A stretch of 64,000 nucleotides of DNA from Actinomycetospora endophytica (GCF_021026375.1 NZ_JAJNDB010000003.1:434001-498000); one strand, 5' to 3'. Counted from the stretch's first letter, positions 37,081 to 46,421 are shown. The notes: a model not told the origin generated them from the sequence alone. Numbers and translations: made by a program.

Positions 37081-37204
37081 CCGGTCCTCCGGGAGGTCGT
37101 GGAGGCGCCAGACTGAACGGCCGCAGGTGCGGCGGGAAGCGCGCCCTAAGCAATCGGTTAAGTGGTTCCTGGTGCGACCCCGATCGCTGCTCAACACTGG
37201 CTCG
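37081..37204. promoter_or_regulatory. Divergent cox / LysR promoter region
   Basis: A 124-bp gap between coxM and the LysR gene, locally AT-richer than both flanks. It holds a direct repeat TAAG (37147-37150 and 37159-37162) inside a 17-bp AT-rich stretch. LysR regulators usually bind a T-N11-A site between themselves and the target, so this is the obvious operator place. No sigma motif can be fixed with confidence. Confidence 0.5.
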
Positions 37205-38152
37205 GTGACCCTGACCCAGCTGAGCGCGTTCGTCGCGGTCGCCCGGCTCGGCTCGGTGAAGGCGGCGGCCGGGGCGCTCGGGGTCAGCGAGCCCGCGGTG
37301 TCCCAGGCGCTGGCGGCGCTGCGTCAGCACCTCGGTGACGCCCTGCTCGCCCGGGAGCACGGCCGGATGGAGCTCACCGAGGGCGGGCAGCGGCTGCTCG
37401 CGGTCGCCACCCAGATCGTCGCGCTCGGCGCGGAGGCCGAGGCCACCGTCCGCTCCGCCCAGGGCGCGGCCGACCGGTTGCGCATCGTCTCCACCAGCAC
37501 CATCGCCGAATTCGCCGCGAGTCCGGTGACCGACGCCTTCGACCGGCGCTCCGCCGGGGCCGTCGAGACCAGCTGGGGGGTGACGGCCGGGTCGGAGATG
37601 GCCGTCCTGGTGGCCCAGCGCCTCGCCGACGTGGCCCTCGGCCCGCGTCTCGACGGCGACCCGACCCTCGGGCTCACCAGCGACCCCGTCCTGCGCGCCC
37701 AGCTCGTCGTCGCGGCCGCGCCCAGTCGGCGGCCGCGGGGGATGCCCCGCACCTGGACCTGGCTGCTCGGACCCCGGGGCGCCGAGCCCGACAGCGAGGT
37801 CGCCGCGCTGCTCCGCCGGCTCGGGGTGCCCGACTCCAAGGTCCAGGTCTTCGGCACCCAGACCACCGCCTGGGAGGCCGCCACCGCCGGCGTCGGCGTC
37901 GCCCCCGGGATGCGGCACCTGCTCTCGCCGCAGCTGCGCCGCGGCGACCTCGAGATCGTGACCGTCCCGACGACGCCGGTCCCGATGCGCTGGTACATCA
38001 CGACGCTGCGGCCGGACCACCGACGGCTGGTGGCCGCCACCTTCCACCGCTTCCTCGGCACCCCGGAGGCCCTGGCGATCCTGCGCTCCCCCACCGGCGG
38101 CGTCCCGCCGTCGCGGTTCCGCCCGCCGGTGTACGTGACGATCTGGAGCTAG
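37205..38152 (+). CDS. LysR-family regulator, CutR-like
   Basis: A 315-residue LysR protein. The N-terminal winged helix includes FVAVARLGSVKAAAGALGVS and EPAVSQALAALRQHL, with a periplasmic-binding-like effector domain from about residue 90. It is divergent from coxM. Mycobacterial CO dehydrogenase genes (cutBCA) have a neighbouring LysR regulator, CutR, needed for expression, so this is a likely functional counterpart. The start is the GTG at 37205. The C-terminus is extended by a Pro/Arg-rich segment, and the gene overlaps the convergent AraC gene by 4 bp. Confidence 0.85.
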   Translation: MTLTQLSAFVAVARLGSVKAAAGALGVSEPAVSQALAALRQHLGDALLAREHGRMELTEGGQRLLAVATQIVALGAEAEATVRSAQGAADRLRIVSTSTIAEFAASPVTDAFDRRSAGAVETSWGVTAGSEMAVLVAQRLADVALGPRLDGDPTLGLTSDPVLRAQLVVAAAPSRRPRGMPRTWTWLLGPRGAEPDSEVAALLRRLGVPDSKVQVFGTQTTAWEAATAGVGVAPGMRHLLSPQLRRGDLEIVTVPTTPVPMRWYITTLRPDHRRLVAATFHRFLGTPEALAILRSPTGGVPPSRFRPPVYVTIWS

Positions 38153-39156
38153 GGGCCGACCCGGAGGCCGGCCCGGCGTCGGTAGCTGCCCGGCGGTTCG
38201 TGGAACTCGAGCTTGAAGCGGCGGCTGAACGAGGCCAGGTCGACGAACCCGCAGGAGTGGGCGATCTCGGTGAGGGACAGGTCGGCGGCGCGGGGGTCCA
38301 GCAGCCGGCGTCGGGCGTGCTCGAGACGGCGGCGCCGGATCAGGGCCCCCACGGTGGTCTCGGCGTCGGCGAACACCCGGTGCAGCGCGCGGACCGAGAT
38401 GAAGTGGGCGCGGGCGATGTCCTCCGGCCCGAGCGCGGGGTCCTCGAGGTGCTCGGCCACGTAGGAGTCGACCCGGTGCCGGAGGTCGGCGGCGCTGCTC
38501 GGCGAGAGGACGTCCCCGCGACGCAGCGACTCCCCGATCGCGGTGCCGAGCAGCGCCGCGAGCTGTCCGGCCAGCCGGCCGCCGCCCGCGTCGCTCAGTG
38601 CGGGCGGCGACAGCGCCGTCTCGGCGAGCGTGTGACCGATGATCGAGCTGAGCCGGTCCCCACCCAGCGTCCGGGCCGTGGCCGCACGGGTCACGTCGGC
38701 GCCGAGGGCGACCAGCTCGCGCGGCCAGGTCAGCACGAGGAGCTTCCACGGGCCGGCGAAGTGCCACGTGAACGGGCGGTCGGTCTCGTAGACCGCGTAC
38801 GCACCGCGCCCCAGGACGGCCTCGCGGTCGTCCTGCTCGAGGACCGCGGTGCCCTCGGCGACCATGCCGACCTGGAGGTACGCGTGGTGATCGGTCCGGG
38901 CCTGGCCGGGGGTGCGGTGGGCGCTCTGCGGGGCGGAGCTGACGACGGCCGCTGAAACGTGCCCGACGAGCGTGCTGCGCACCCGGCTGCCGAACGGGCC
39001 GTCGCGATCCACGTCGTCGACGTCGAGGGCGACGAAGTGCTCGCGCAGCATGTCGCACCAGGGCGCGAGGCCCTCGGACTCGTCCGCCGCGGTGCGGTTC
39101 GCGTACTCGGGCCCCGTGTCCGGGAACGGCCCGACGGGGCGCAGATCTCGGCTCAC
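38149..39156 (-). CDS. AraC-family transcription regulator
   Basis: A 335-residue regulator. The N-terminal part resembles the AraC-binding-like domain of the FeaR/NahR-type group (cupin-like, about residues 50-190). The C-terminal two-HTH domain shows LGPEDIARAHFISVRALHRV and LSLTEIAHSCGFVDLASFSR, ending FKLEFHEPPGSYRRR. It likely senses a small organic effector and activates a catabolic operon. It is divergent from the molybdopterin oxidoreductase 211 bp away, the natural target. Start GTG at 39156 with a GGAG site. Confidence 0.87.
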   Translation of the reverse strand: MSRDLRPVGPFPDTGPEYANRTAADESEGLAPWCDMLREHFVALDVDDVDRDGPFGSRVRSTLVGHVSAAVVSSAPQSAHRTPGQARTDHHAYLQVGMVAEGTAVLEQDDREAVLGRGAYAVYETDRPFTWHFAGPWKLLVLTWPRELVALGADVTRAATARTLGGDRLSSIIGHTLAETALSPPALSDAGGGRLAGQLAALLGTAIGESLRRGDVLSPSSAADLRHRVDSYVAEHLEDPALGPEDIARAHFISVRALHRVFADAETTVGALIRRRRLEHARRRLLDPRAADLSLTEIAHSCGFVDLASFSRRFKLEFHEPPGSYRRRAGLRVGP

Positions 39157-39367
39157 GGACGTACTCCGGTGCAGGTGGTGGGGCTGCGGGAGGTGATCGA
39201 CGCTAGGACCGGGCCACTACCCCGTCAACGAACTCCGCATCTGGCGCTGTACGACAAGCCTGTCGCCGCAGACGCGGTGCACGCTCCCTCGACCGGCCGA
39301 CGACGACCGCCCTCGAGGCCCGGCCCCGGGGTGCCCACCACCGCGCGATCACCTCCGGGGAGCCACC

Positions 39368-41497
39368 ATGACGGCAGACCTCACCCTGACCCCGACCACC
39401 ACCACCGTCCGCGCCGCCTGTCCGCACGACTGTCCGGACACCTGCGCGATGCTCGTGACCGTCGAGAACGGCCGCGCGACGAAGGTCGCCGGGGACCCCG
39501 AGCACCCGATCACCCGCGGCGGGCTGTGCGTCAAGGTCAACGACTACCAGGAGAAGACCTACAGCCCCGACCGTCTGCTGCACCCGATGCGCCGCGTCGG
39601 GCCGAAGGGCAGCGGACGGTTCGAGCAGATCTCGTGGGACGAGGCGCTGGACACCATCGCCTCGACGTTCCGGTCGAAGATCGCCGAGTACGGCCCCGAG
39701 ACGGTGATGCCGGTCAGCTACCTCGGCACCCAGGGCATCCTCAACGGGCTCTCGGCCGGGGACGCGTTCTTCCACCGGCTCGGCGCCACGGTCACCGAGC
39801 GGACCTACTGCGACTCGGGTGCCTGCACCGCCTACGCGTCCACGGTCGGCGCGACGGCGGGGGTGGACCCGGAGAGCATCGTCCACTCGCGCTACATCAT
39901 CATCTGGGCCTCGAACACCATCTCGACCAACCTGCACCTCTGGCCGGTGATCGCCGAGGCCCAGAAGCGCGGCGCCAAGGTCGTCTGCATCGACCCGATG
40001 CGCCACCGCACCGCGCAGCGCGCCGACTGGCACATCCCGATCCGCCCGGGCACCGACGGCGCCCTCGCGCTGGCGATGATGCACGTGATCATCGCCGAGG
40101 GCCTGCACGACGAGGAGTACGTCCGGGACCACACCCTCGGCTTCGACGAGCTCGCCGAGCGGGTCGCGCAGTACACCCCGGAGTGGGCGTCGGAGGAGAC
40201 CGGGATCCCGGTCGAGGACATCCGCACCCTGGCCCGTGAGTACGCGACCACCGATCCGTCGATGATCCGCATCGGGGTCGCCATCGAGCGCCACGCCGGC
40301 GGTGGCCAGACCGTGCGCTCGATCGCCTGCCTGCCCGCGCTGGTCGGGGCCTGGCGCCACGTCGGCGGCGGGCTGCTGCAGCTGCCGCTGTGGGCGCACC
40401 CGGTCAACTGGCCGGCGTTCATCCACCCCGAGTACCGCACCCCCGGCACCCGGGTGGTCAACCAGTTCCTGCTCGGCCGGGCACTGACCGGCGAGCTGAC
40501 GCTCGACCCGCCGATCACCGCGATCATGGTCTACAACTCCAACCCGATGGTCGTCTCCCCCGAGCAGGAGAAGATCGCGGCCGGGCTGGCGCGCGAGGAT
40601 CTGTTCACCGTGGTCAGCGACCACTTCCTCACCGACACCGCGCGCTACGCCGACATCGTGCTGCCCGCGACGACCCAGCTCGAGCAGCACGACATCATGT
40701 TCAGCTGGGGCCACTTCTACGTCACGCTCAACATCCCGGCCGTCGAGCCGGAGGGCGAGTCGATCCCCAACACCGAGCTGTTCCGCCGGCTGGCCGGGCG
40801 GATGGGGTTCGACGACGAGTTCTTCGGGCTCTCCGACGAGCAGCTGCTCGCCCAGGCCTACGACTGGTCGGCCCCGGCGATGGAGGGCATCACCCTCGAC
40901 TCGCTGCGCGAGACCGGGTGGGCACGGCTCAACCTGCCCGGCCCCGACGACTACCGCCCCCACGCCGAGGGCGCGTTCCCGACGCCGTCGGGCAGGACCG
41001 AGTTCCGCAGCTCGGCGCTGGAGGCGATGGGCAACTTCGTCGTGAACCTGTTCCGGCAGCTCTCCGACGACCACCAGCCGGGCACGCCGGTGGACCCGCT
41101 CCCCCACTACGTCGCGCCGCGCGAGACCGGGGACGTCTACCCGCTGAACCTGCTCTCCCCGAAGTCGCACGCGTACATCAACTCGAGCGCCGGCGACCAG
41201 GCGATGCAGAAGCGCGTCCAGGGCGAGCAGACGGTGACGATGCACCCCGCCGACGCCGAGGCGCGGGGCGTCGCGGAGGGCCAGTACGTCGCGGTGCACA
41301 ACGACCGCGGACGCTTCGTCGCCCTGGCCCACCTCAGCGACGAGCTCGCGCCCGGCGTGGTCGTGTGCCCGATGGGCTCGTGGCCGAAGAACGCCAAGGA
41401 CGGCTCGACGGTCAACGCCGTCAACCCGTTCGTGTTCGCCGACCTGGGGAACGCCCCGACGTTCTCGGACACCCGCGTGGACATCGAGCTCGTCTAG
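39368..41497 (+). CDS. DMSO-reductase-family molybdopterin oxidoreductase
   Basis: A 709-residue enzyme. An N-terminal 4Fe-4S binding motif, CPHDCPDTC (Cys18, 22, 26) with Cys54 in GGLCVK, is followed by molybdopterin domains (WDEALDTIAS; NSNPMVVSPEQEK; DHFLTDTARYADIVLPATTQ) and a C-terminal molydopterin dinucleotide-binding domain (NLLSPKSHAYINSS). There is no Tat signal, so it is cytoplasmic. The overall pattern is that of BisC/formate-dehydrogenase-like single-subunit enzymes acting as oxidoreductase or hydroxylase; the metal-ligand residue is not clear to me. An AraC regulator is divergent. GGGGAG precedes the ATG. Confidence 0.88.
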   Translation: MTADLTLTPTTTTVRAACPHDCPDTCAMLVTVENGRATKVAGDPEHPITRGGLCVKVNDYQEKTYSPDRLLHPMRRVGPKGSGRFEQISWDEALDTIASTFRSKIAEYGPETVMPVSYLGTQGILNGLSAGDAFFHRLGATVTERTYCDSGACTAYASTVGATAGVDPESIVHSRYIIIWASNTISTNLHLWPVIAEAQKRGAKVVCIDPMRHRTAQRADWHIPIRPGTDGALALAMMHVIIAEGLHDEEYVRDHTLGFDELAERVAQYTPEWASEETGIPVEDIRTLAREYATTDPSMIRIGVAIERHAGGGQTVRSIACLPALVGAWRHVGGGLLQLPLWAHPVNWPAFIHPEYRTPGTRVVNQFLLGRALTGELTLDPPITAIMVYNSNPMVVSPEQEKIAAGLAREDLFTVVSDHFLTDTARYADIVLPATTQLEQHDIMFSWGHFYVTLNIPAVEPEGESIPNTELFRRLAGRMGFDDEFFGLSDEQLLAQAYDWSAPAMEGITLDSLRETGWARLNLPGPDDYRPHAEGAFPTPSGRTEFRSSALEAMGNFVVNLFRQLSDDHQPGTPVDPLPHYVAPRETGDVYPLNLLSPKSHAYINSSAGDQAMQKRVQGEQTVTMHPADAEARGVAEGQYVAVHNDRGRFVALAHLSDELAPGVVVCPMGSWPKNAKDGSTVNAVNPFVFADLGNAPTFSDTRVDIELV

Positions 41498-41507
41498 GTC
41501 GACGCTC

Positions 41508-41915
41508 GTGGGCATGTCCACCGTCGCCGACGCCCACCTGCGGACGCCGAGGCTCCACGGCCCCGGTCTGTCCGTCGGTGCCGCCCGCACGGTCTTCCTC
41601 GACGATCACGTGCACGCGCTGCTGCTGGTGGACGACGGCGTGCTGGTCGCCGTCGTCGAGCGGGGCGACCTGGTCGGGGTGCCCGCCGGTGCCCGGGCGC
41701 GGTCGGTCGGGCGTCTGGCCGGCCGGGTCGCCGGTCCCGACGACGACCTCGAGGCCACGCGCGAGGCGATGGCGTCCCGGCGGCAGCGTCGGCTCGCGGT
41801 CGTCGACGCCGGGGGGCGGTTGCTCGGGCTGCTCTGCCTCAAGCGTCACGGCCGCGGGTTCTGCTCGGCGGCCGATGTGGCGGCGCGGGATGCGGAGCGG
41901 CGCGCGGCGGGGTGA
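41508..41915 (+). CDS. Small CBS-domain protein
   Basis: A 135-residue protein built of two weak CBS motifs: VGAARTVFLDDHVHALLLVD with VAVVERGDLVGV, and ATREAMASRRQRRLAVVD with LLGLLCLKRHG. CBS pairs bind adenine nucleotides or Mg-ATP and regulate partners. It starts 10 bp after the molybdenum enzyme (GTG 41508, or ATG two codons later) and may be co-transcribed. Partner unknown. Confidence 0.7.
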   Translation: MGMSTVADAHLRTPRLHGPGLSVGAARTVFLDDHVHALLLVDDGVLVAVVERGDLVGVPAGARARSVGRLAGRVAGPDDDLEATREAMASRRQRRLAVVDAGGRLLGLLCLKRHGRGFCSAADVAARDAERRAAG

Positions 41916-42000
41916 CGGGATCCCGGCTGGCGGGGCGCCGACGAGGGGCAGGTCAGGCGAGTCGGACGCCGGCTCGAGATGCGTGGTGTACCCCTCGACC

Positions 42001-43308
42001 TCAGGACCCCGCCGACGCCGTGTGGTGCGCCGGACGAGCACCCGGCTCACGACGCCGCCACGGCTCAGGCAGCGTCGCTTCCAGCGCATCGTCGACCGTG
42101 ATCACCCCGAGCAGGCGGTCGTCCTCGTCCACCACGGGGAGGACGAGCAGGTTGTAGTCGGTCATCAGCACGGCGACGTCGGGCAGATCGGTCTCCGGAC
42201 CGACCCGCACCGGGTTCGCCTCCGCCACGGTCGCGAGTAGGCCACCCGGATCGGCCTGCACCAGCGTCACGAGCCCGACGGCGCCGGTGAGCCGGAGCTC
42301 GTCGTCGTAGGCGTAGATCGTCGTGAGCGCCTGCGGCTCCTGGTCGCTGGCCGAACGGACGGCGTCCAGCGCGTCGGCGACGGTGGCGGTCTCCCGCAGG
42401 GCCAGGTGGTCGAGGGCCATCAGACCTCCGGCGCTGGTCGGGTTGAACCCGAGCAGCGACCGCAGCTTGCGGGCGGCGCCGGCGGGCATCCGCTCCATGA
42501 CCGGCACGCGGCGGTCCTGTGGGAGGTCCATCAGGGCGTCGGCGGCGTCGTCGGCGCGCATGTGGGCCAGGACCGCGGCCACGTCCTCGTCGCTCTTGCC
42601 GCGCAGCAGCTTGGCCTGGTCGGGGTCGTCGAGCTCCTCGAAGACGTCCGCCTCCAGCTCCGGGTCGGCGTGGACCCGGTCGAGGAGCTCGGCCCGCTCC
42701 TCGACCGAGGCCGCCTCGAGCAGGTCGGCGATCTGTGGGGTCTTGAGCCGGTGCAGCCGCGACAGCGGTGCGCGGACCAGTACCGACGGGGTGTGCCCGA
42801 TCAGCGCCTCGAAGGCGGACCAGTCCCGGCACCCGTCGGGGCTCACCGCTTCACGGCTCTCGTGGAAGATCCGCTGCCACCAGCTCGCCGGGCGCGTGTC
42901 CACTCCGACGAGCACCCATCCCGCTTCGTCCGATCCCGAGACCGGCGCGAGCTCGAGGTCGTGGGCGCGGACCAGCCGGACCGTGCTCGTGTCGATCAGC
43001 CGGTGGCCGAGGATGTCGGCGCGCAGCAGGACCTCGCCCTCGCGGCGTTCGAACGCGCGCAGGTCCACACGGGCGGTGGTGAGGGCGAGCGGGTCGCTGG
43101 TCCAGTCATCGACCTGCCCGGCCGGCACGAACAGCCGGCGCCCACCGACGTCCGCGACCAGCCCCGTCACCGACGGGTAGCCCTCGGTGCGGAGCCGGAC
43201 GATCACGTCGTTCACCCGGCCCACGGCTCGCCCGTCGCGGCCGGCGACGGCGCGGCCCAGCAGCCGCCGCATGGACAACAGTCCCGATCGGGCGTGCTCG
43301 GTGCTCAT
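42001..43308 (-). CDS. Soluble PRC-barrel / MgtE-N / CBS protein, Nramp partner
   Basis: A 435-residue cytosolic protein. The N-terminal PRC-barrel-like part (LLGRAVAGRDGRAVGRVNDV) is followed by an MgtE intracellular N domain of helical repeats (LEAASVEERAELLDRVHADP; MRADDAADALMDLPQDRRVP) and a CBS pair ending VLPVVDEDDRLLGVITVDDA. It lacks the MgtE membrane domain. In MgtE, these modules sense Mg and gate the pore. Here it starts 13 bp downstream of an Nramp relative, so it likely regulates that transporter. The ATG at 43308 is preferred to the adjacent GTG by spacing from AGGGGA. Confidence 0.87.
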   Translation of the reverse strand: MSTEHARSGLLSMRRLLGRAVAGRDGRAVGRVNDVIVRLRTEGYPSVTGLVADVGGRRLFVPAGQVDDWTSDPLALTTARVDLRAFERREGEVLLRADILGHRLIDTSTVRLVRAHDLELAPVSGSDEAGWVLVGVDTRPASWWQRIFHESREAVSPDGCRDWSAFEALIGHTPSVLVRAPLSRLHRLKTPQIADLLEAASVEERAELLDRVHADPELEADVFEELDDPDQAKLLRGKSDEDVAAVLAHMRADDAADALMDLPQDRRVPVMERMPAGAARKLRSLLGFNPTSAGGLMALDHLALRETATVADALDAVRSASDQEPQALTTIYAYDDELRLTGAVGLVTLVQADPGGLLATVAEANPVRVGPETDLPDVAVLMTDYNLLVLPVVDEDDRLLGVITVDDALEATLPEPWRRREPGARPAHHTASAGS

Positions 43309-43321
43309 CACGGGTCCCCTC

Positions 43322-45001
43322 TCAACGTCCGGCCACGGCGAGTTCGGCGATGCGGGCGACGACCATCACGACGGCGACGACCAGGTAGCCGCGCAGCACG
43401 GTCAGCCCGAGACGGCGGCCGCGCGAGAGCTGCGGCCGGGTCAGCAGCACCAGCGGCGGCATCCGCCAGGAGGACCGGTCACCGCCGGCTCCGCCCGCTC
43501 CGTCGTCGGACTCCGCCGTCGTCGTGCCCCGCCTGCGTGAGCGCCGGCCGGCGATCAGCAGGCCAAGTCCCCCGAGCACCCCGAGCCCGGAGCCGCCGAC
43601 GAGGATCCCGACGATCACCGTCGCGCTGATGTCCGGGTAGAGCACCCCGGCGGTCAGGATGATCGAGAGCATCACCAGCACCCCGATCACCACCGAGGTG
43701 AAGACGTTCATCGGGGTGCGGTTGACCCAGGGCCCCAGTACCTGACGGTCGTTGCAGAGCAGCAGCAGGAACACCGTCGCCGACGGCAGCAGCACCCCGG
43801 CGAGGGTCTGCACCCCCTCGGTGACCAGGCCGAGCGGGCTCTCCGGCAGGACCACGATCACCGCGGCGAGCAGGATCACCGCGGCGAACACGGCGTAGAA
43901 GCCCTTGGCGTCGCGGACCCCGCGGTGCAGCGAGTGCCGCATCCCGAGCACGTCGCCGAGCGCGTACGACGTGGCCAGCCCGACCGCGGCGGCCCCGATC
44001 ACCGACGCGTCGATCAGCGCCAGCGCGAACAGCACCCCGGCCGCCTTCCCGGCGTAGGTGCCGAGCCCGGTGGCCACTCCCCCGGCGTCGGTGAAGTTCC
44101 CGAACTCGGGATGCCCGGTGAAGGCCGCCGTCGCGAAGGCCATCATCGCCGCGGCGCCGACCACGACGATGACGATCCCGACCCAGAGATCGACCTTCTC
44201 GTAGCCGATGAACCGGGGCGTGATGCGCTTGTCGATGATGTAGGACTGCTGGAAGAACAGCTGCCACGGCGCGACGGTGGTCCCGACGATCCCGATGATC
44301 AGCAGCATCACCGTGGAGAGCTCGGCGCCGGCGGGCAGGCCGGGCACCACGAAGTCGTGGGCGATGTGCCCGATCGGCGGATGCGCCATGATCAGGATCG
44401 GGATCAGCAGCAGGTTCCCGACCACCAGTACCAGGCACAGCTGTTCGAACCGTCGGAAGCTCCCGGTGGCGGCGGTGCCGATCACGAGAGCCGCGGCCAC
44501 CAGTACCCCGGGCACGGTGGGCAGGCCCAGGTAGCTCAGGCCGAGGCTGATCCCGATGAACTCGGTGATGATCGTGAGCGCGTTCAGCAGGAACAGGTCG
44601 ATGACCGAGAACGCGCCCCAGAAACGTCCGAAGCGCTCCAGGATCAGTCGCGCGTGGCCGACGCCGGTGACCGCGCCGAGCCGGACGACCATCTCCTGGT
44701 TGACGTAGAGCACCGGCACCAGCAGCAGCAGGGTCCACAGCAGCCGGGTGCCGTAGTCCTGGCCGGCCTGGGAGTAGGTCGAGAACGCGCCGGCGTCGTT
44801 GTCGCCGACCATGACGATGAGGCCGGGTCCGATGATCGCGACGAGGGTCTTCAGCCGCGCCGGGAGCCCCCGCCGCGGACCGAGGTCCTCCTCGCTGATG
44901 GTGCCGAGTGCGCCGCGGATGTCCCCGACGTGGGCCTCGTCGAGCACGGCGCTGCCGGTTCCGGAGCCCCGTCCGCTTCCCGTGCGCTCGAGATCGGTCA
45001 T
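43322..45001 (-). CDS. Nramp-superfamily transporter, NRMT-like (probable Mg)
   Basis: A 559-residue membrane protein with about eleven to twelve helices of the Nramp/APC fold. In helix 1 the usual DPGN is DAGA (residues 69-72), keeping the Asp but losing the Asn. In helix 6 the canonical MPHN is APWQ (244-247), losing the transition-metal-selecting Met. A Met-to-Ala change there is a feature of Nramp-related Mg transporters (NRMT). With the MgtE-N/CBS partner 13 bp downstream, Mg transport is the best inference; a divergent Mn/Fe role is less likely. The ATG at 45001 follows GGAG. A copy of the shared 21-bp motif lies 69 bp upstream. Confidence 0.87.
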   Translation of the reverse strand: MTDLERTGSGRGSGTGSAVLDEAHVGDIRGALGTISEEDLGPRRGLPARLKTLVAIIGPGLIVMVGDNDAGAFSTYSQAGQDYGTRLLWTLLLLVPVLYVNQEMVVRLGAVTGVGHARLILERFGRFWGAFSVIDLFLLNALTIITEFIGISLGLSYLGLPTVPGVLVAAALVIGTAATGSFRRFEQLCLVLVVGNLLLIPILIMAHPPIGHIAHDFVVPGLPAGAELSTVMLLIIGIVGTTVAPWQLFFQQSYIIDKRITPRFIGYEKVDLWVGIVIVVVGAAAMMAFATAAFTGHPEFGNFTDAGGVATGLGTYAGKAAGVLFALALIDASVIGAAAVGLATSYALGDVLGMRHSLHRGVRDAKGFYAVFAAVILLAAVIVVLPESPLGLVTEGVQTLAGVLLPSATVFLLLLCNDRQVLGPWVNRTPMNVFTSVVIGVLVMLSIILTAGVLYPDISATVIVGILVGGSGLGVLGGLGLLIAGRRSRRRGTTTAESDDGAGGAGGDRSSWRMPPLVLLTRPQLSRGRRLGLTVLRGYLVVAVVMVVARIAELAVAGR

Positions 45002-45069
45002 GACGACGAGCTCCTTCCCGGCGGCCGCAGGTGCGCGGGAAGGACTACACAGGGTCTCGTCGCCAATAG

Positions 45070-45090
45070 TCAAGCAATTGTACAAGCGTT
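45070..45090. promoter_or_regulatory. Shared 21-bp motif, copy A (Nramp promoter)
   Basis: TCA followed by an 18-bp imperfect palindrome matching AACGnTnGTACnAnCGTT at 12 of 14 fixed positions by eye. It lies 69 bp upstream of the Nramp-like start, in an AT-rich island. Confidence 0.6.
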
Positions 45091-45122
45091 AGTACGAGAC
45101 GCGCCTCACGCCTCGGGGTTCA

Positions 45123-46322
45123 TCAGGTCGAGGCGCGCGCGAGGCCGCCCGTGAGAGCACCGGTGATGTCGTTGACCGCGGAGCGGGCGGTGTCCCAGTC
45201 GTCCGAGCCCGGCTGCTTGGTCTCGACTGCGACGATCCAGCGCGACCCGGCGGCCGGGACTCCCGTGGTGTGCAGGTAGAGGTCGCCGTCCGACATCCAG
45301 CCCTGCTTGGCCTCCGCACCGGCGGGTCGGGGCGGTTCGAGCAGCCCGAAGGCCTGGTCGAACCCGTCGGCCCCGGTGTCGGAGGCCTGGGACAGGTCGC
45401 CCATGACGGTCTTCTGGTCGGCCGGGTTCAGCTGGGTCAGCGCGTACCGGTAGACGGCCAGCACGTCCCGCGGCGAGATCACGGTCTCGCCCCACTCGTC
45501 GGGGTCGGAGGGCGCCGAGGTGTCCTGCAGGTGGGCGAGCGAGGCCATCTCGGTGACGGTGTCGGTCCCGCCGTAGGACTCCCAGAGGTCGTCCATCGCG
45601 TTGTCGTCGCTGAGCTCGAGCGCCCGCGTGATGTCATCGTCGTCCTGCGGGCTCAGCGTGATCGCGCCGGTCTCGGAGCGGTGGAGCAGGTCGACGATGG
45701 TGAACAGCTTGACCACCGAGGCCGACTCGAAAGTCGAGGCGCCCGTCGCACCCGTCGTGACGTTCCCGGTGGTCTGGTCCATCACCGCGACCCCGGCGGT
45801 GACCCCCGGATGCGCACCGACCGCGGCGTTCGCGGCGGACACCGCGCCCGCCGCGACCTGGTTCGGGTCGGCGGCGGGGGCCGGCGGAGTGGTCGTGGTG
45901 GGCGGCGGCGTCGTGGTCGTGGTCGTCGGGGGCGCCGCGCCCGGGGTGGCCGTCGGAGTCTCGGTCGGGCGGGTCGCGAGCGGCGGGAGCACCCGCCGGG
46001 CGGTGATCGTCGTGCCCTGCGGCTGCCCCAGGACCCGCACGCTCGCCCCGACCGGGAACTGCGCGGCCGAGGACTGCTGGTGCAGGCGGCCGAACCGGGT
46101 CGCCGCGGTGATCTGGACGGTGGTGGTCTGCCCGTCGGTCCCGAGCACCGTCCAGGTCGACCCCTGTTCCGCGGTGATCTTCCCGCTGACCGCGTGCCGC
46201 GCCGCCCGGGCCGCGGGTGTGGTCGACGAGGAGCAGCCGGCCAGGACGACCGCGGCCACGAGGGCCAGGACGACCGCGGCGGCAGGGTGACCGGGACGAC
46301 GAGCCGACAGTCGGTTGGCCAT
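45123..46322 (-). CDS. Beta-lactamase-fold serine hydrolase lipoprotein
   Basis: A 399-residue lipoprotein: a signal with lipobox LAGC (about residue 30), then a small beta domain of about 75 residues (KITAEQGSTWTVLGTDGQTT), a Thr/Pro-rich linker, and a C-terminal class A beta-lactamase/transpeptidase-like domain with SxxK in SASVVKLFTIVDLL. A clear KTG is not seen; the segment KQGWMSDGDLYLH takes its place. It is more likely an envelope serine hydrolase or inactive homologue than a classical beta-lactamase. The start is the ATG at 46322, after GAGAGGG. Copy B of the shared motif lies 79 bp upstream. Confidence 0.82.
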   Translation of the reverse strand: MANRLSARRPGHPAAAVVLALVAAVVLAGCSSSTTPAARAARHAVSGKITAEQGSTWTVLGTDGQTTTVQITAATRFGRLHQQSSAAQFPVGASVRVLGQPQGTTITARRVLPPLATRPTETPTATPGAAPPTTTTTTPPPTTTTPPAPAADPNQVAAGAVSAANAAVGAHPGVTAGVAVMDQTTGNVTTGATGASTFESASVVKLFTIVDLLHRSETGAITLSPQDDDDITRALELSDDNAMDDLWESYGGTDTVTEMASLAHLQDTSAPSDPDEWGETVISPRDVLAVYRYALTQLNPADQKTVMGDLSQASDTGADGFDQAFGLLEPPRPAGAEAKQGWMSDGDLYLHTTGVPAAGSRWIVAVETKQPGSDDWDTARSAVNDITGALTGGLARAST

Positions 46323-46400
46323 GCCGCCCACCCTCTCGCGCGCATCGCCTGTCCCGGGGTGACGGGGGCATGCGTCCCGCGGAGGGTTCACGTCGTACGC

Positions 46401-46421
46401 TCAAACGTTCGTATAAGCATT
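46401..46421. promoter_or_regulatory. Shared 21-bp motif, copy B
   Basis: TCA plus the 18-bp near-palindrome, 12 of 14 fixed consensus positions by eye, including a perfect left half AACG. It lies between the leftward serine-hydrolase lipoprotein (79 bp away) and the rightward short-ORF/transglycosylase genes (32 bp away), so it could serve either. Confidence 0.6.

Noticed and set aside
45123..46322. Acquired beta-lactamase resistance gene
   Set aside because: SxxK is present, but the normal KTG region is not clear and an extra N-terminal domain is attached; a housekeeping envelope hydrolase fits better.
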